From Pirellulales bacterium (GTDB lineage Bacteria; Planctomycetota; Planctomycetia; Pirellulales; Thermoguttaceae): DNA of 64,000 nucleotides. The position numbers and the translations under genes were made by a program. A model generated the notes under the pieces. The model saw nothing but the letters and a program-made list of their open reading frames with translations, searched no databases and was not told where the DNA came from. Of the stretch, positions 36,400 to 47,824 are shown piece by piece; positions within the stretch are counted from its first letter, which is position 1, and each line of letters begins with the position of its first letter. The DNA is taken from contig JAFGDS010000025.1 in the NCBI GenBank assembly GCA_016931995.1, positions 1 to 64,000 on the forward strand, read 5' to 3'.

Positions 36400-36774
36400 C
36401 CCCCCCCAACGCGCCTCCGGACGAACCCGTCGCCGAAAAATCGGCCGCCGTGGGAATCGTTAGGCGCCCCGAGATGACCCCCAGGACACATCTGGATCCG
36501 GCCAAATCCCCACCCTCCGAGGGGATCGGGAATACCGCTTGGATCGACTCTGACGTCCCCCTGGCCGCGATTTCCCCCAAATAAACCCTCTCTCGGGGTA
36601 TTGTTGGAGCATCCCTGCCGCCTCCAACGCCGCCGGGCAACCGCCGGCTTTCTTGACCGACAAACGCTTTCGGGACCGTCCGGGTACTATCTTTTCCCAG
36701 AGGTTCTCCCACCGCCGGCGCCCTCGCGCGCCGACGGGGCACGGGGGCAAAACACACTCGCCGAGGTGACGGGC
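36400..36774. other. Gap between guaA and the signalling cluster
   Basis: 375 bp without a supported gene. It is less GC-rich near the end and contains two pyrimidine-purine symmetric stretches (CCCACCCTCCGAGGGG and CCCTCTCTCGGGG) that could form short hairpins, and a TACTAT at 36685 that might be a -10 box, though without a convincing -35. I see no repeat family here. Confidence 0.4.
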
Positions 36775-37650
36775 ATGACACCGGTTCCCCTGCTACGCGA
36801 CGGCACGCCCTTGACGCTCGATAAGGCCGTGCAGCGGGTTGATGAAATCTCCACGCTACCCCACATCGCCCTGCGCGTGATGGAGGTCGCCAGCGACGAA
36901 AACTCCGACGCCGTCGACCTGAAGGAAGTCATGGAGGGCGACGCCGCCCTGAGCGCCCGCGTGCTCCGCGTCGTCAACTCCTCCGCCTTCGCCACCCGCA
37001 CCCAAATCACCAACCTCCAACAAGCCATCGCCTACCTCGGGCTGAAACAGATCCGCAATCTGGCCATGACCGCCAGCGTGAGCGAGCTGTTCGCCAAGGA
37101 CGAAGCCATCGGGCCGTACCGCCGCTCCGCCCTCTGGCGGCATCTCGTCTCGGTCGGCATTTGCTCGCGCCTGATCGCCATGCGCCGAAAAATCCACAAC
37201 TTCGAGGACGCCTTCCTCGCCGGCCTCCTGCACGACATCGGCGTCGTTCTCGAAGACCAGCATTTCCACGAAGCGTTTCGCGAAACCATCCACTCGCTCG
37301 ATGGAAGCCGAACTCTCGCGCAGACGGAACGCGAGCAGTTGAACTTCGACCACACCACCCTGGGCGAGAAAGTGGCGCAGACCTGGGGATTCCCCGAAAT
37401 CGTCACGGCCACCATCCGCCATCATCACGCCTCGATGAATTATCGAGGCAACGACATCAACATCGTCCGCAGCGTGGAGGTGGCCAATCTCATCTGCACG
37501 CTCAAGGGCATCCCCTCGGTCGGCGTGAAACTCGTGAAGTTCTCCCAGCCCGCCCTGGCCGGCCTGGGATTGACCAAAGAGGATATCGCCGTCCTGGCCA
37601 ACGACCTCGACAACGAATTGACCATGAACGCAAGCCTGTTCCAGATGTGA
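36775..37650 (+). CDS. HDOD domain protein
   Basis: A 291-residue cytoplasmic protein made of one HDOD domain (about residues 18-215, with LSARVLRVVNSSAF, YLGLKQIRNLA and AGLLHDIG) and a helical tail. HDOD proteins relate to HD phosphohydrolases and usually act as signalling outputs without proven catalysis. It opens a cluster of six signalling genes; the next gene starts 50 bp later. Confidence 0.9.
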   Translation: MTPVPLLRDGTPLTLDKAVQRVDEISTLPHIALRVMEVASDENSDAVDLKEVMEGDAALSARVLRVVNSSAFATRTQITNLQQAIAYLGLKQIRNLAMTASVSELFAKDEAIGPYRRSALWRHLVSVGICSRLIAMRRKIHNFEDAFLAGLLHDIGVVLEDQHFHEAFRETIHSLDGSRTLAQTEREQLNFDHTTLGEKVAQTWGFPEIVTATIRHHHASMNYRGNDINIVRSVEVANLICTLKGIPSVGVKLVKFSQPALAGLGLTKEDIAVLANDLDNELTMNASLFQM

Positions 37651-37700
37651 TCGCCGCCGCGGGGCCGGCAAAACGAACGGCCAAAAAGCGGGAGCACGTA

Positions 37701-39857
37701 ATGACCATGCCGTTGGGCGACATCTCCGATTTGCTTCGGGCCATCGACGCCGCCGAAGGCGTGGCCGAGCCCACGGCGCCGATCGAACAGGTCCTTCGCG
37801 ACTGGGAGCCCGTCCTCGCCCTGGCCGCCGATCAGGAAGGACGAATCCTGTTCCGCCAAACCTTCGACGCGCGACGTCCCTCCCTCTCCGCCGAGGCGCT
37901 CGCCGCGCGACTCATCGAGGGACTCGACGGAAAACGCGCATGCGCCCTCGACGTCCGCGGCGCCGCCGCGGCGCAGTTGGCCCTGGGCGCCCGGCTCTCC
38001 GGCGCGGCGTCCGCCGTCTTTGTCGGAGCGCTCATGCGCGCGCCGCTGCGGTGCCTGCCTCCCGTCACCGAAGGCCAAACCGCCATGACCCTGTGCGGAG
38101 CCCTCGCCTGGGCGGTCGGCCACAACGAATCGCGAAACGCCGAATTGCACACCCGCATCCGACACCTCTCCGACGAACAGGAAACCCTGCGCCTCTCGCA
38201 TGCCGAGGCGATCACCACCGCCATCGAGGAACGCGAACGGCGCCTCCGCGAGCAACAGGAGCACATGGCCCGGATCCAAGCCGTCATGATGATGGCCGCC
38301 GAGGGAATCATCACGGTCGATCAGGACGGCATGATCGAGTCCTTCAACGAGGCCGCCGGCGAAATCTTCCAATATGCCCCCGCCGAGGCCATCGGTGGAA
38401 GCTTTACCCAACTGATCCCCCGCCCCCCCGATCTCGACGCCGAAGGCTGCTGGATCGCCGCCCTCACCGCCGATCGCGCCGGCGCGGCCGGGCGCGGCCG
38501 CGAGGTGATCGGCCGACGCCGCGACGGAACCGAGTTCCCCCTCGACCTCGGCGTCAGCGAAGTGCTCATCGACCAGCGGCGCATCTTCACCGCCATCGTC
38601 CGCGACATCACCGAACGAAAAAGAGCCGAACAACGACTGCGGCGGCTGCACCTCCAGAACGAAATGATCCTCAACTCCGCCGGCGAAGGCATCCTCGGCG
38701 TCGACCGGCAGGGGAGCGTCATCTTCGCCAACCCCGCCGCCGCCCGAATGCTCGGCTGGGACCCCGCCGGCCTTCCAGGCCGACCACTACACGCGACCAT
38801 GCACCACTCGCGCGCCGACGGGTCGCCCTTCCCCGCCGAGGGGTGCCCCGTCTGCCAACCCCTGACCGACGCCGGCCACACGCAACGCGGCGAGGCCACG
38901 CTCTGGCGAAAAAACGGGACGAGCTTTCCCGCCGAGTTCGTCAGCGCCCCCATCCGCGAAGGCGGCCGCACCACCGGCGCCGTCGTGACCTTCCGCGACA
39001 TCTCCGAACAACGCATGCTCGAAGCCCAGCTCCGCCAAGCGCAAAAACTCGAGTCCATCGGGCAATTGGCCGCCGGCATCGCCCACGAAATCAACACGCC
39101 CACCCAATACATCGGCGACAACACGCGGTTCGTCCAGGACGCCTTCCGCGACATCCAACGCGTGCTCGACGCCTGCCGCGCCCTGGTCGACGCGGCCGCG
39201 CGCGGCAACGATCCGAAACCCGAAATCGAAACCCTCGCCGCCCGGCTCGACCAGGCCGACCTGGACTACCTCGCCGGCGAGATCCCCCACGCCATCGAGC
39301 AGTCGCTCGAAGGCGTCGAGCGCGTCGCGAAGATCGTGCATTCCATGAAGGAATTCTCCCATCCCGGCGTGGAGGAAAAACAGCCCTTCGACATCAACCG
39401 CGCCATCGAAAGCACGACCACCGTCTCGCGCAACGAGTGGAAATACGTGGCCGACCTCGTGACCGACCTCGACCCCGACCTTCCCCTCGTGCAATGCCTG
39501 CCCGGCGACCTCAACCAGGTGATCCTGAACCTCATCGTCAACGCCGCGCACGCCATCCAGGACGCCCTGACCAAGACCGGACAACCGAAGGGCACCATCA
39601 CCATCACCACGCGCCGCGACGGCGACTGGGTCGAGATCCGCGTCGCCGACACGGGGACGGGCGTTCCCGAGGCGATCCGGGGCAAGCTGTTCGATCCGTT
39701 CTTCACCACCAAACAAGTCGGCCGCGGCACCGGTCAAGGACTCGCCATCGCGCATTCCGTCGTCACCGAAAAACACGGTGGTACCATCTCCTTCGAAACA
39801 CAGGTCGGCCGAGGCACGACCTTCATCATTCGACTTCCCATCTTGCCGGGCGCCTGA
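37701..39857 (+). CDS. PAS-PAS sensor histidine kinase
   Basis: A 718-residue soluble kinase. Residues 1-150 are unrecognised, 150-195 a predicted coiled coil (AEAITTAIEERERRLREQQE), then two PAS domains (about 195-305 and 315-450). The phosphoacceptor is H462 in GIAHEINTPTQYIGD, and the ATPase domain has NAAHAIQDAL, VADTGTGVP and GTGQGLAIAHSVV. No transmembrane segment, so the signal is internal. GGGAG precedes the ATG. It closely resembles the second kinase of the cluster from the phosphoacceptor to the end, suggesting duplication. Confidence 0.9.
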   Translation: MTMPLGDISDLLRAIDAAEGVAEPTAPIEQVLRDWEPVLALAADQEGRILFRQTFDARRPSLSAEALAARLIEGLDGKRACALDVRGAAAAQLALGARLSGAASAVFVGALMRAPLRCLPPVTEGQTAMTLCGALAWAVGHNESRNAELHTRIRHLSDEQETLRLSHAEAITTAIEERERRLREQQEHMARIQAVMMMAAEGIITVDQDGMIESFNEAAGEIFQYAPAEAIGGSFTQLIPRPPDLDAEGCWIAALTADRAGAAGRGREVIGRRRDGTEFPLDLGVSEVLIDQRRIFTAIVRDITERKRAEQRLRRLHLQNEMILNSAGEGILGVDRQGSVIFANPAAARMLGWDPAGLPGRPLHATMHHSRADGSPFPAEGCPVCQPLTDAGHTQRGEATLWRKNGTSFPAEFVSAPIREGGRTTGAVVTFRDISEQRMLEAQLRQAQKLESIGQLAAGIAHEINTPTQYIGDNTRFVQDAFRDIQRVLDACRALVDAAARGNDPKPEIETLAARLDQADLDYLAGEIPHAIEQSLEGVERVAKIVHSMKEFSHPGVEEKQPFDINRAIESTTTVSRNEWKYVADLVTDLDPDLPLVQCLPGDLNQVILNLIVNAAHAIQDALTKTGQPKGTITITTRRDGDWVEIRVADTGTGVPEAIRGKLFDPFFTTKQVGRGTGQGLAIAHSVVTEKHGGTISFETQVGRGTTFIIRLPILPGA

Positions 39858-39879
39858 TCGAGTCAAGGGGGCAGCAACG

Positions 39880-41091
39880 TTGAAAAAACACGTCCTGTTT
39901 GTCGACGACGAACGCAAGGTCCTCGAAGGCCTCCGACGCATGTTGCGCGGGCTGCGCCACGAATGGGACATGACCTTCGTCGAAAGCGGCGCCCAGGCCC
40001 TGGACCATCTCGCCCAGTCGCCCTGCGACGTCGTCGTCTCCGACATGCGCATGCCCGGCATGGACGGCTCCCAGCTCCTCCGCGAGGTCATGAATCGCCA
40101 TCCCGCCACCGTGCGGATGGTGTTGTCCGGCCAGTGCGACCGTCATAGCGTTCTCACGGCGGTGGGGCCCACCCACCAATTCCTCACGAAGCCGTGCGAC
40201 TCCGAGGTCATCAAGTCCACCGTCGCTCGCGCGTGCCGCCTGCGCGATCACGTCACGGACGAGCACGTGCGGCGGACCGCCACGTGCGTGCAGTCGCTCG
40301 CCAGCCCGGCGACCGCCTGCCGACGGCTCGTCGAGGAGCTGGAGAAGCCCGCCCCGGCTCTCGACGAGGTCGGCGCGCTCATTGCGGGCAACGTGGCCAT
40401 GAGCGCCAAGGCGCTCCAGTTGGTCAACTCCGGCTTCTTCGGCACGCCCCAGCGCGTGACCGACCCAAGGCGCGCCGCGCACCTTCTGGGTCCCGAGACG
40501 CTGCGGGACCTCGCCACGACCGACGGCATGTTGAGCGCGTGCGTGTCCGACGACGAGGGCGAGCGACACCTCGAACGGTTTCTTCGGCACTCTCGGGCGG
40601 TCGCCCGCGCCGCGCGGAAAATTGTCGAGTGCCAAACGGACGATCCACGGGTCGCTCAAGACGCCTATCTGGCGGGCTTGCTGCACGACGTGGGGATCCT
40701 CGTTCTCTCGCAGGAGGCCCCGCGGCAATACATCGACGCGCTGGCGTTGGCCCGCCGGGAAGGCATAACCCTTCGCGAAGCCGAACGACGCGCCTTCCAC
40801 GCGTGCCGCGACGACGTCGGCGCCTACCTCATGGGACTCTGGGGGTTGCCCAATCCCATCGTCACCACCATCGCCCATCACCTTCACCCGCTCAACTCGC
40901 CCGAAAGGGCGTTCGGCCCGCTGGCCGCCGTGCATGCGGCCAATGCCTTCGCCGAGGCGGACGAGGACCCGCCCCCCGGCGTCCCCGAGCCGCTTGACGC
41001 GGAATACATCGAGCAAATCGGTTGCGCCGGACGCCTGGACGCCTGGCGCGACGCCTGCCGGGAGCTTGAGCCCCAAGGAGTATCCCCATGA
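39880..41091 (+). CDS. Response regulator with HDOD output
   Basis: A 403-residue protein: receiver domain (residues 1-125, phospho-acceptor D55, K in LTKPCD) joined to an HDOD domain (about 155-370, with LVNSGFFGTPQRV and AGLLHDVG). I use a TTG start at 39880 because it gives a complete receiver (MKKHVLFVDDERKVLEGL) and has AGGGGG upstream; ATG starts upstream belong to the kinase. The stop overlaps the next start (ATGA). Confidence 0.9.
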   Translation: MKKHVLFVDDERKVLEGLRRMLRGLRHEWDMTFVESGAQALDHLAQSPCDVVVSDMRMPGMDGSQLLREVMNRHPATVRMVLSGQCDRHSVLTAVGPTHQFLTKPCDSEVIKSTVARACRLRDHVTDEHVRRTATCVQSLASPATACRRLVEELEKPAPALDEVGALIAGNVAMSAKALQLVNSGFFGTPQRVTDPRRAAHLLGPETLRDLATTDGMLSACVSDDEGERHLERFLRHSRAVARAARKIVECQTDDPRVAQDAYLAGLLHDVGILVLSQEAPRQYIDALALARREGITLREAERRAFHACRDDVGAYLMGLWGLPNPIVTTIAHHLHPLNSPERAFGPLAAVHAANAFAEADEDPPPGVPEPLDAEYIEQIGCAGRLDAWRDACRELEPQGVSP

Positions 41092-42272
41092 ACGACCGCA
41101 TCCTTTGCGTGGATGACGATCCCAACGTCCTGCAAGCCTACGAGCGGGCCCTGCGCAAGCAGTTCCGCATCGAGCCCGCCCTGGGCGGCGAGGAAGCGCT
41201 CGCCGCGATTCGCGAGCAGGGCCCGTACGCCGTCATCGTCGCCGACATGCGCATGCCCGGCATGAACGGCGTCGAGCTCCTCGCCAAGGTCAAGGAAATC
41301 GCCCCCGACACGGTCCGGATGATGCTCACCGGCAACGCCGATCAGCAAACGGCCCTCGAGGCGGTGAACCAGGGGCAGATCTTCCGCTTCATGAACAAGC
41401 CCTGCCCGCCCGAGGTGTTTGCCGCGGCGCTGGCCGCCGCCCTCAAGCAACACCACCTCATCACGGCCGAGCGGGAGCTGCTCTCCAAAACCCTAAGCGG
41501 CAGCGTCAAGGTGCTCACCGACGTGCTTTCCCTGGTTTCCCCCACGGCCTTTGGCCGGGCAGCCCGGGTGCGACGGCTGGTGCATCACCTGGTTAACAAC
41601 CTGGGCATGGACGAGACGTGGCAAGTCGAGATCGCGGCGATGCTCTCCCAAGTGGGCTGCGTCGCCGTGTCCGAGGAATCCATCGAGAAAATCTATCGCG
41701 GCGAGGACGTCTCGCGCGCGGAAATGGCCGCGTTCGAAAACCATCCCAAGGTCGGCGCCGACCTGATCCGGCACATCCCCCGGCTCGAGCCGGTCGCCGA
41801 AATGATCGCCTACCAACAAAAACGCTACGACGGCAAGGGCCTCCCGGACGACGGCGCGTCCGGTCCCCAGATCCCCTTGGGCGGGCGCATCCTCAAGTTG
41901 ATTCTCGATTTTGACACGCTCACCTCGAACGGCTTGGGCGACGACATGGCCCTGGCGGAGATCAACGACCGCCGCGGCTGGTACGACCCCGTCCTGGTCA
42001 AGGGCCTCCGCGAGGCCCTGCGCATCGGCGAGGCACACGTCGTCCGACGCGTGAGGGCGTCCGAACTGATCGACGGCCTCGTCCTTGCCGACGATATCCG
42101 ATCCATCAACGGAACGCTCCTGTGCGCGCGCGGACAAGAGGTCACCTCCTCCATGCGCGCCCGCCTGAGAACCTACGTCGCCAACGTCGGCGTCCAAGAT
42201 CAAATCAAGGTGTTCGTGCCGCTGGAATTGGCCCAACAGGGCTACGCGGCGCCCAAGGATACCCGCTATTAA
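41088..42272 (+). CDS. Response regulator with degenerate HD-GYP output
   Basis: A 394-residue protein: receiver (residues 1-125, D53) plus an HD-GYP-like domain in which the metal ligands are lost. HD is replaced by S187-Q188 (AAMLSQVG), HHE by QQK and GYP by GLP (QQKRYDGKGLP, about 243-253), so c-di-GMP phosphodiesterase activity is unlikely. The C-terminal 70 residues form an extra region. Translationally coupled to the HDOD regulator by an ATGA overlap. More likely a binding or scaffold output than an enzyme. Confidence 0.87.
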   Translation: MNDRILCVDDDPNVLQAYERALRKQFRIEPALGGEEALAAIREQGPYAVIVADMRMPGMNGVELLAKVKEIAPDTVRMMLTGNADQQTALEAVNQGQIFRFMNKPCPPEVFAAALAAALKQHHLITAERELLSKTLSGSVKVLTDVLSLVSPTAFGRAARVRRLVHHLVNNLGMDETWQVEIAAMLSQVGCVAVSEESIEKIYRGEDVSRAEMAAFENHPKVGADLIRHIPRLEPVAEMIAYQQKRYDGKGLPDDGASGPQIPLGGRILKLILDFDTLTSNGLGDDMALAEINDRRGWYDPVLVKGLREALRIGEAHVVRRVRASELIDGLVLADDIRSINGTLLCARGQEVTSSMRARLRTYVANVGVQDQIKVFVPLELAQQGYAAPKDTRY

Positions 42273-42340
42273 CCGCGATGACCCCGCGCCGCGCGAAAAG
42301 CCGCCCGCGTCGCGAACCAACCGATCCCAACAGACCGGCC

Positions 42341-44407
42341 ATGACCCCTTCCGCCCGCATCCTCTACATGGAAGACGATCAGGCCCTTGCCCGGCTCATT
42401 CGAGCCCGGCTCGGCAAGGCCGGCTACCACGTGGACGTCGCCCCCGACGGCCAACGCGGACTGGAGGACTACGCGGCCGGCAGGCACGACCTCTTGCTGG
42501 TGGATCAATCCATGCCGGGGCTCGACGGGCTCGGCGTCGTCCGCGCCCTGGCCGCCCAGGGCGAACTCCCCCCCACCATCATCGTCACCGGCACCGGCGA
42601 TGAAGCCACCGCCGTCGAAGCCATGCGCCTGGGCGTCAGCGACTACGTCATCAAGGACCTCGCCGGCGGCTACCTCCAAGTGCTCCCCCTGGCCATCGGC
42701 CGCGCCCTGGAACGCGCGCGGCTGCGCGAACAGAAGCTCGAGGCCGAGAAGGCCCTCCAGCGGCGCACCCAACAGCTCGACGAACGCGTGCGCGAACTCG
42801 ACTGCCTTCGCGCCGTCTCCCGGCTGTTGGAGGACGTGGATACGCCGGTCTCGCAGCTTCTGGACGCCGTGCTCGCGCTCATTGGGCCGGCCTGGCAACA
42901 CCCCGACGTCACCTGCGCCCGAATCACCCTCGACGACGTCCCCCAACAGACAGGCAACTTCCGCGAGACCCCCTGGATGCTCCGCGCGCCCATCGTGGTC
43001 GACGGCCGGCTGACCGGCGCCCTGGACGTCGGCTACCTCGAACCCCGACCCGACGTGGACGAAGGACCCTTCACCAAGGAAGAGCATCTTCTGCTGGGCA
43101 ACATCGCCGACCATCTCGGCCGGGTGCTCCAGCGCCGCCGCGCCCAGGCCGAGATCCGCAATCTCAAACAACAAATCGAATTCGTCCTCGGGGCCACGAA
43201 AACCGGCCTGCGCGTCGTCGACGCCGATCGTCGCGTCCGCTACGTCGACCCCGCTTGGCAAACCGTCTACGGCGACCCCTCCGGAAAAACCTACGCCGAA
43301 TACTTCGGCGAGGAAGACGCGGCGGACCTGGAGTCGCGCTTCGCCGAGGCCATGGCCACCCGCCGACCCGTCGTCACCACCGCCACGCTCCCCCGCGAGG
43401 ACAACCGGCCCGTCCAACGAACCGCGATCCCCTTCCGCGACGACGAGGGCTGGATGCTCGCCGAGGTCGTCGTCGACATCAGCGAACGACGCCGCATGGA
43501 AGAAGAGCTGGCCCAGTCCCAAAAACTCGAGGCCATCGGCCAGCTCGCCGCCGGGATCGCCCACGAAATCAATACCCCCATCCAATACATCGGCGACAAC
43601 ACCCGATTCCTGCAAGAGGCCTTCTCCGACCTGATGAACGTGCTCGCCGGCGCCGGCGAACTGGTCGCCGCCGCCCGCGCCGGCCATAAACTCGATCGAG
43701 CGCTGGACGACGTCGATGCCCGACGCAAGGAAGCCGACGTCGAGTACCTCGCCGAGGAAATCCCCCGCGCCATCGAGCAATCCCTCGAAGGCGTGAATCG
43801 CGTGGCCCACATCGTCCGCGCCATGAAGGAATTCTCCCACCCCGGCGGAAATCAGAAACAAGCGGTCGATTTGAATAAAGCCATCGAAAACACCCTGACG
43901 ATCTCCCGCAATGAATGGAAATACGTGGCCGAGCTGGTCACCGACTTCGACCCCGATCTCCCGCTTGTGCCCGCCCTGCTGGGAAGCCTCAACCAAGCCT
44001 TCCTCAATCTCGTGATGAACGCCGCCCAGGCCATCGCCGCCACGGTCGGCGAGGACGGAAGCCCAAAGGGCATCCTCTCCGTGACCACCCGCCGCGACGG
44101 CGATTGGGCCGAAATCCGCGTCCGCGACACCGGCTGCGGCATCCCCCGCGATATCCGCGAACGCGTGTTCAATCCGTTCTTCACCACGAAAGCAGTCGGC
44201 AAAGGCACCGGACAGGGGCTCGCCATCGCCCGCTCCGTCGTCGTCGAGGAGCACGGCGGGTCGATCGCCTTCGAGTCCGAGGTCGGACGCGGAACCACCT
44301 TCCTCGTCCGCCTCCCCCTGGCCCCGCGAGCCTCGAACCCGTCCAAAAACCAACCCCTACTGTCGGCAACCACCCCCGTTGCCCCCTCCTCGGAGAACAC
44401 CCCATGA
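42341..44407 (+). CDS. Receiver-GAF-PAS hybrid histidine kinase
   Basis: A 688-residue protein: receiver (1-125, D55), a coiled-coil linker, a GAF-like domain (about 140-275), a PAS domain (about 285-395), phosphoacceptor H408 in GIAHEINTPIQYIGD and an ATPase domain (NAAQAIAATVG, RDTGCGIP, GTGQGLAIARSVV). The N-terminal receiver suggests that an upstream kinase of the cluster phosphorylates it. The ATG at 42341 gives a compact start; an in-frame ATG at 42278 would add a basic 21-residue tail. The stop overlaps the next start (ATGA). Confidence 0.88.
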   Translation: MTPSARILYMEDDQALARLIRARLGKAGYHVDVAPDGQRGLEDYAAGRHDLLLVDQSMPGLDGLGVVRALAAQGELPPTIIVTGTGDEATAVEAMRLGVSDYVIKDLAGGYLQVLPLAIGRALERARLREQKLEAEKALQRRTQQLDERVRELDCLRAVSRLLEDVDTPVSQLLDAVLALIGPAWQHPDVTCARITLDDVPQQTGNFRETPWMLRAPIVVDGRLTGALDVGYLEPRPDVDEGPFTKEEHLLLGNIADHLGRVLQRRRAQAEIRNLKQQIEFVLGATKTGLRVVDADRRVRYVDPAWQTVYGDPSGKTYAEYFGEEDAADLESRFAEAMATRRPVVTTATLPREDNRPVQRTAIPFRDDEGWMLAEVVVDISERRRMEEELAQSQKLEAIGQLAAGIAHEINTPIQYIGDNTRFLQEAFSDLMNVLAGAGELVAAARAGHKLDRALDDVDARRKEADVEYLAEEIPRAIEQSLEGVNRVAHIVRAMKEFSHPGGNQKQAVDLNKAIENTLTISRNEWKYVAELVTDFDPDLPLVPALLGSLNQAFLNLVMNAAQAIAATVGEDGSPKGILSVTTRRDGDWAEIRVRDTGCGIPRDIRERVFNPFFTTKAVGKGTGQGLAIARSVVVEEHGGSIAFESEVGRGTTFLVRLPLAPRASNPSKNQPLLSATTPVAPSSENTP

Positions 44408-44793
44408 ACCCCATTGTCCTTCTGGTCGACGACGACGAAAACGTCCTGCATGGACTCTCCCGGGTGCTCCGCAACCAACCCTACCACCTCTTCACCGCCC
44501 GCTCCGGCGACGAGGCCATCCACGTCCTCAAGACCCATGTCGTCGACGTCATCGTCGCCGACGACCAAATGCCAGGCATGTCCGGCAGCGATCTCCTCGC
44601 CTGGGTGGCCGAACACTGCTCCGAGGTCCGGCGGATCGTCCTGACCGGCCACGCCACCGCCGCCACCGCCATCCGCGCCATCAACGAAGGCGCCGTCTTC
44701 CGCTTCTTCACCAAACCCTGCGACGAAGTCGAGCTGGCCATCGCCATCCGCGAGGCCCTCGAACAACGACAGGCCGAGGCCCGCGCCACCTGA
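44404..44793 (+). CDS. Single-domain response regulator
   Basis: A 129-residue receiver with VLLVDDDENVLHGL, D53 as phospho-acceptor, T in VLTGHA and K in FTKPCD. It has no output domain, so it may act as a phosphate shuttle or sink as CheY/Spo0F-type proteins do. It is close in sequence to the receivers of the two HD-type regulators upstream. Start codon overlaps the kinase stop (ATGA). Confidence 0.92.
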   Translation: MNPIVLLVDDDENVLHGLSRVLRNQPYHLFTARSGDEAIHVLKTHVVDVIVADDQMPGMSGSDLLAWVAEHCSEVRRIVLTGHATAATAIRAINEGAVFRFFTKPCDEVELAIAIREALEQRQAEARAT

Positions 44794-45326
44794 CGGAACA
44801 GGGCATCCCGCTGCGGGACGCGTTTCGGGAGACTATCCCCTTCGACCCGGGCGGCCCCCCGCGCGCAACGGGGGGCTGGTACAGTCGGACGAAACCGCGT
44901 ATATAGGTAAGATGGTTCATCCGACACAAGAATGCGCAGGGACTCTGCCCCCGCGCCCCCGGGATTTTCACAGGCATAACTCCGGTGTCCAATAACACTT
45001 GCGACGGGACGGCGATTGCCCGTACTCTTGGGATGTGGGAGAAGCGGGGTCAGGCTCTGCACCATGCAACTTGACAAGAGACATCCGGACCTACGGCAGG
45101 CTCATGGCCCATCCAGCCCCCAACTGCCGAGGTGGCTGGGGACCGTATCGCTTCCGTGTCCATTGGACACCGGAGCCATGCCTCAAAAAATCCTGCGGCG
45201 CAGCCGCACCGGCATCACGACTCGTGGTCGCGTACCCTTCCGTCGAATGAGCCGGAAAGGTTGTATCGCGCGCCATCCAAATAGAGCAGTCCGAAATGCC
45301 CTCAACTTGGCAGTAAAGGGGCCATC
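44794..45326. repeat. Gap with family I repeats
   Basis: 533 bp without a supported gene. 45160-45193 repeats the CCATTGGACACCGGAGCCATGCCTCAAA segment of 18384-18420 (given here as a location; core CCATTGGACACCGGAGCCAT). An inverted, shorter version (ACTCCGGTGTCCAATAA) lies at 44979-44995 next to a GCCCCCGGGATTTT tract that is also next to the 18.4 kb copy. The short open frames here are translated repeats. Confidence 0.7.
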
Positions 45327-47510
<2,184 letters not shown>

Positions 47511-47537
47511 CGGTCGTTTGAGAATACGAAGGGAAGA

Positions 47538-47778
47538 AACCGCAAATAAATCGCGGATGAACGCAGATACGAGTCTTTTTTGTCAATACGAGTCATTCCG
47601 AGCAATTCCAGTCATTCTGAGCGCAGCGAAGAATCTCGTAGCGCATTACCCGCAAGACGACTTCATACGAGATCCTTCGCTTCGCTCAGGATGACAGGAG
47701 ACTCACCGTTTGGCTGTCCTTTCCCCAATGCCCGTTTCCTCGACAATCATCTGCGTTTATCCGCGTTCATCCGCGGTT
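47538..47778. repeat. Families G and C between hydB and hydA
   Basis: The 314-bp space inside the hyd locus holds a family G inverted pair (47538-47568 and 47749-47778; core ATCTGCGTTTATCCGCGTTC) enclosing a family C inverted pair (47591-47640 and 47669-47695). Thus one palindrome pair is nested inside another. No gene. Confidence 0.88.
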
Positions 47779-47824
47779 CCTTCCCCCGTATTCCCCTTGA
47801 ATCCAAACACCTCCGCGTGTTGAT

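Noticed and set aside
37161-37700. N-terminal extension of the PAS kinase into the HDOD gene
   Set aside because: The frame is open because of GC bias; the extension overlaps the HDOD gene in another frame, while GGGAG and ATG at 37701 give a normal start.
47580-47700. Riboswitch-like structure before hydA
   Set aside because: The pairing is explained by nested family C and G palindromes that occur elsewhere in the window before unrelated genes.
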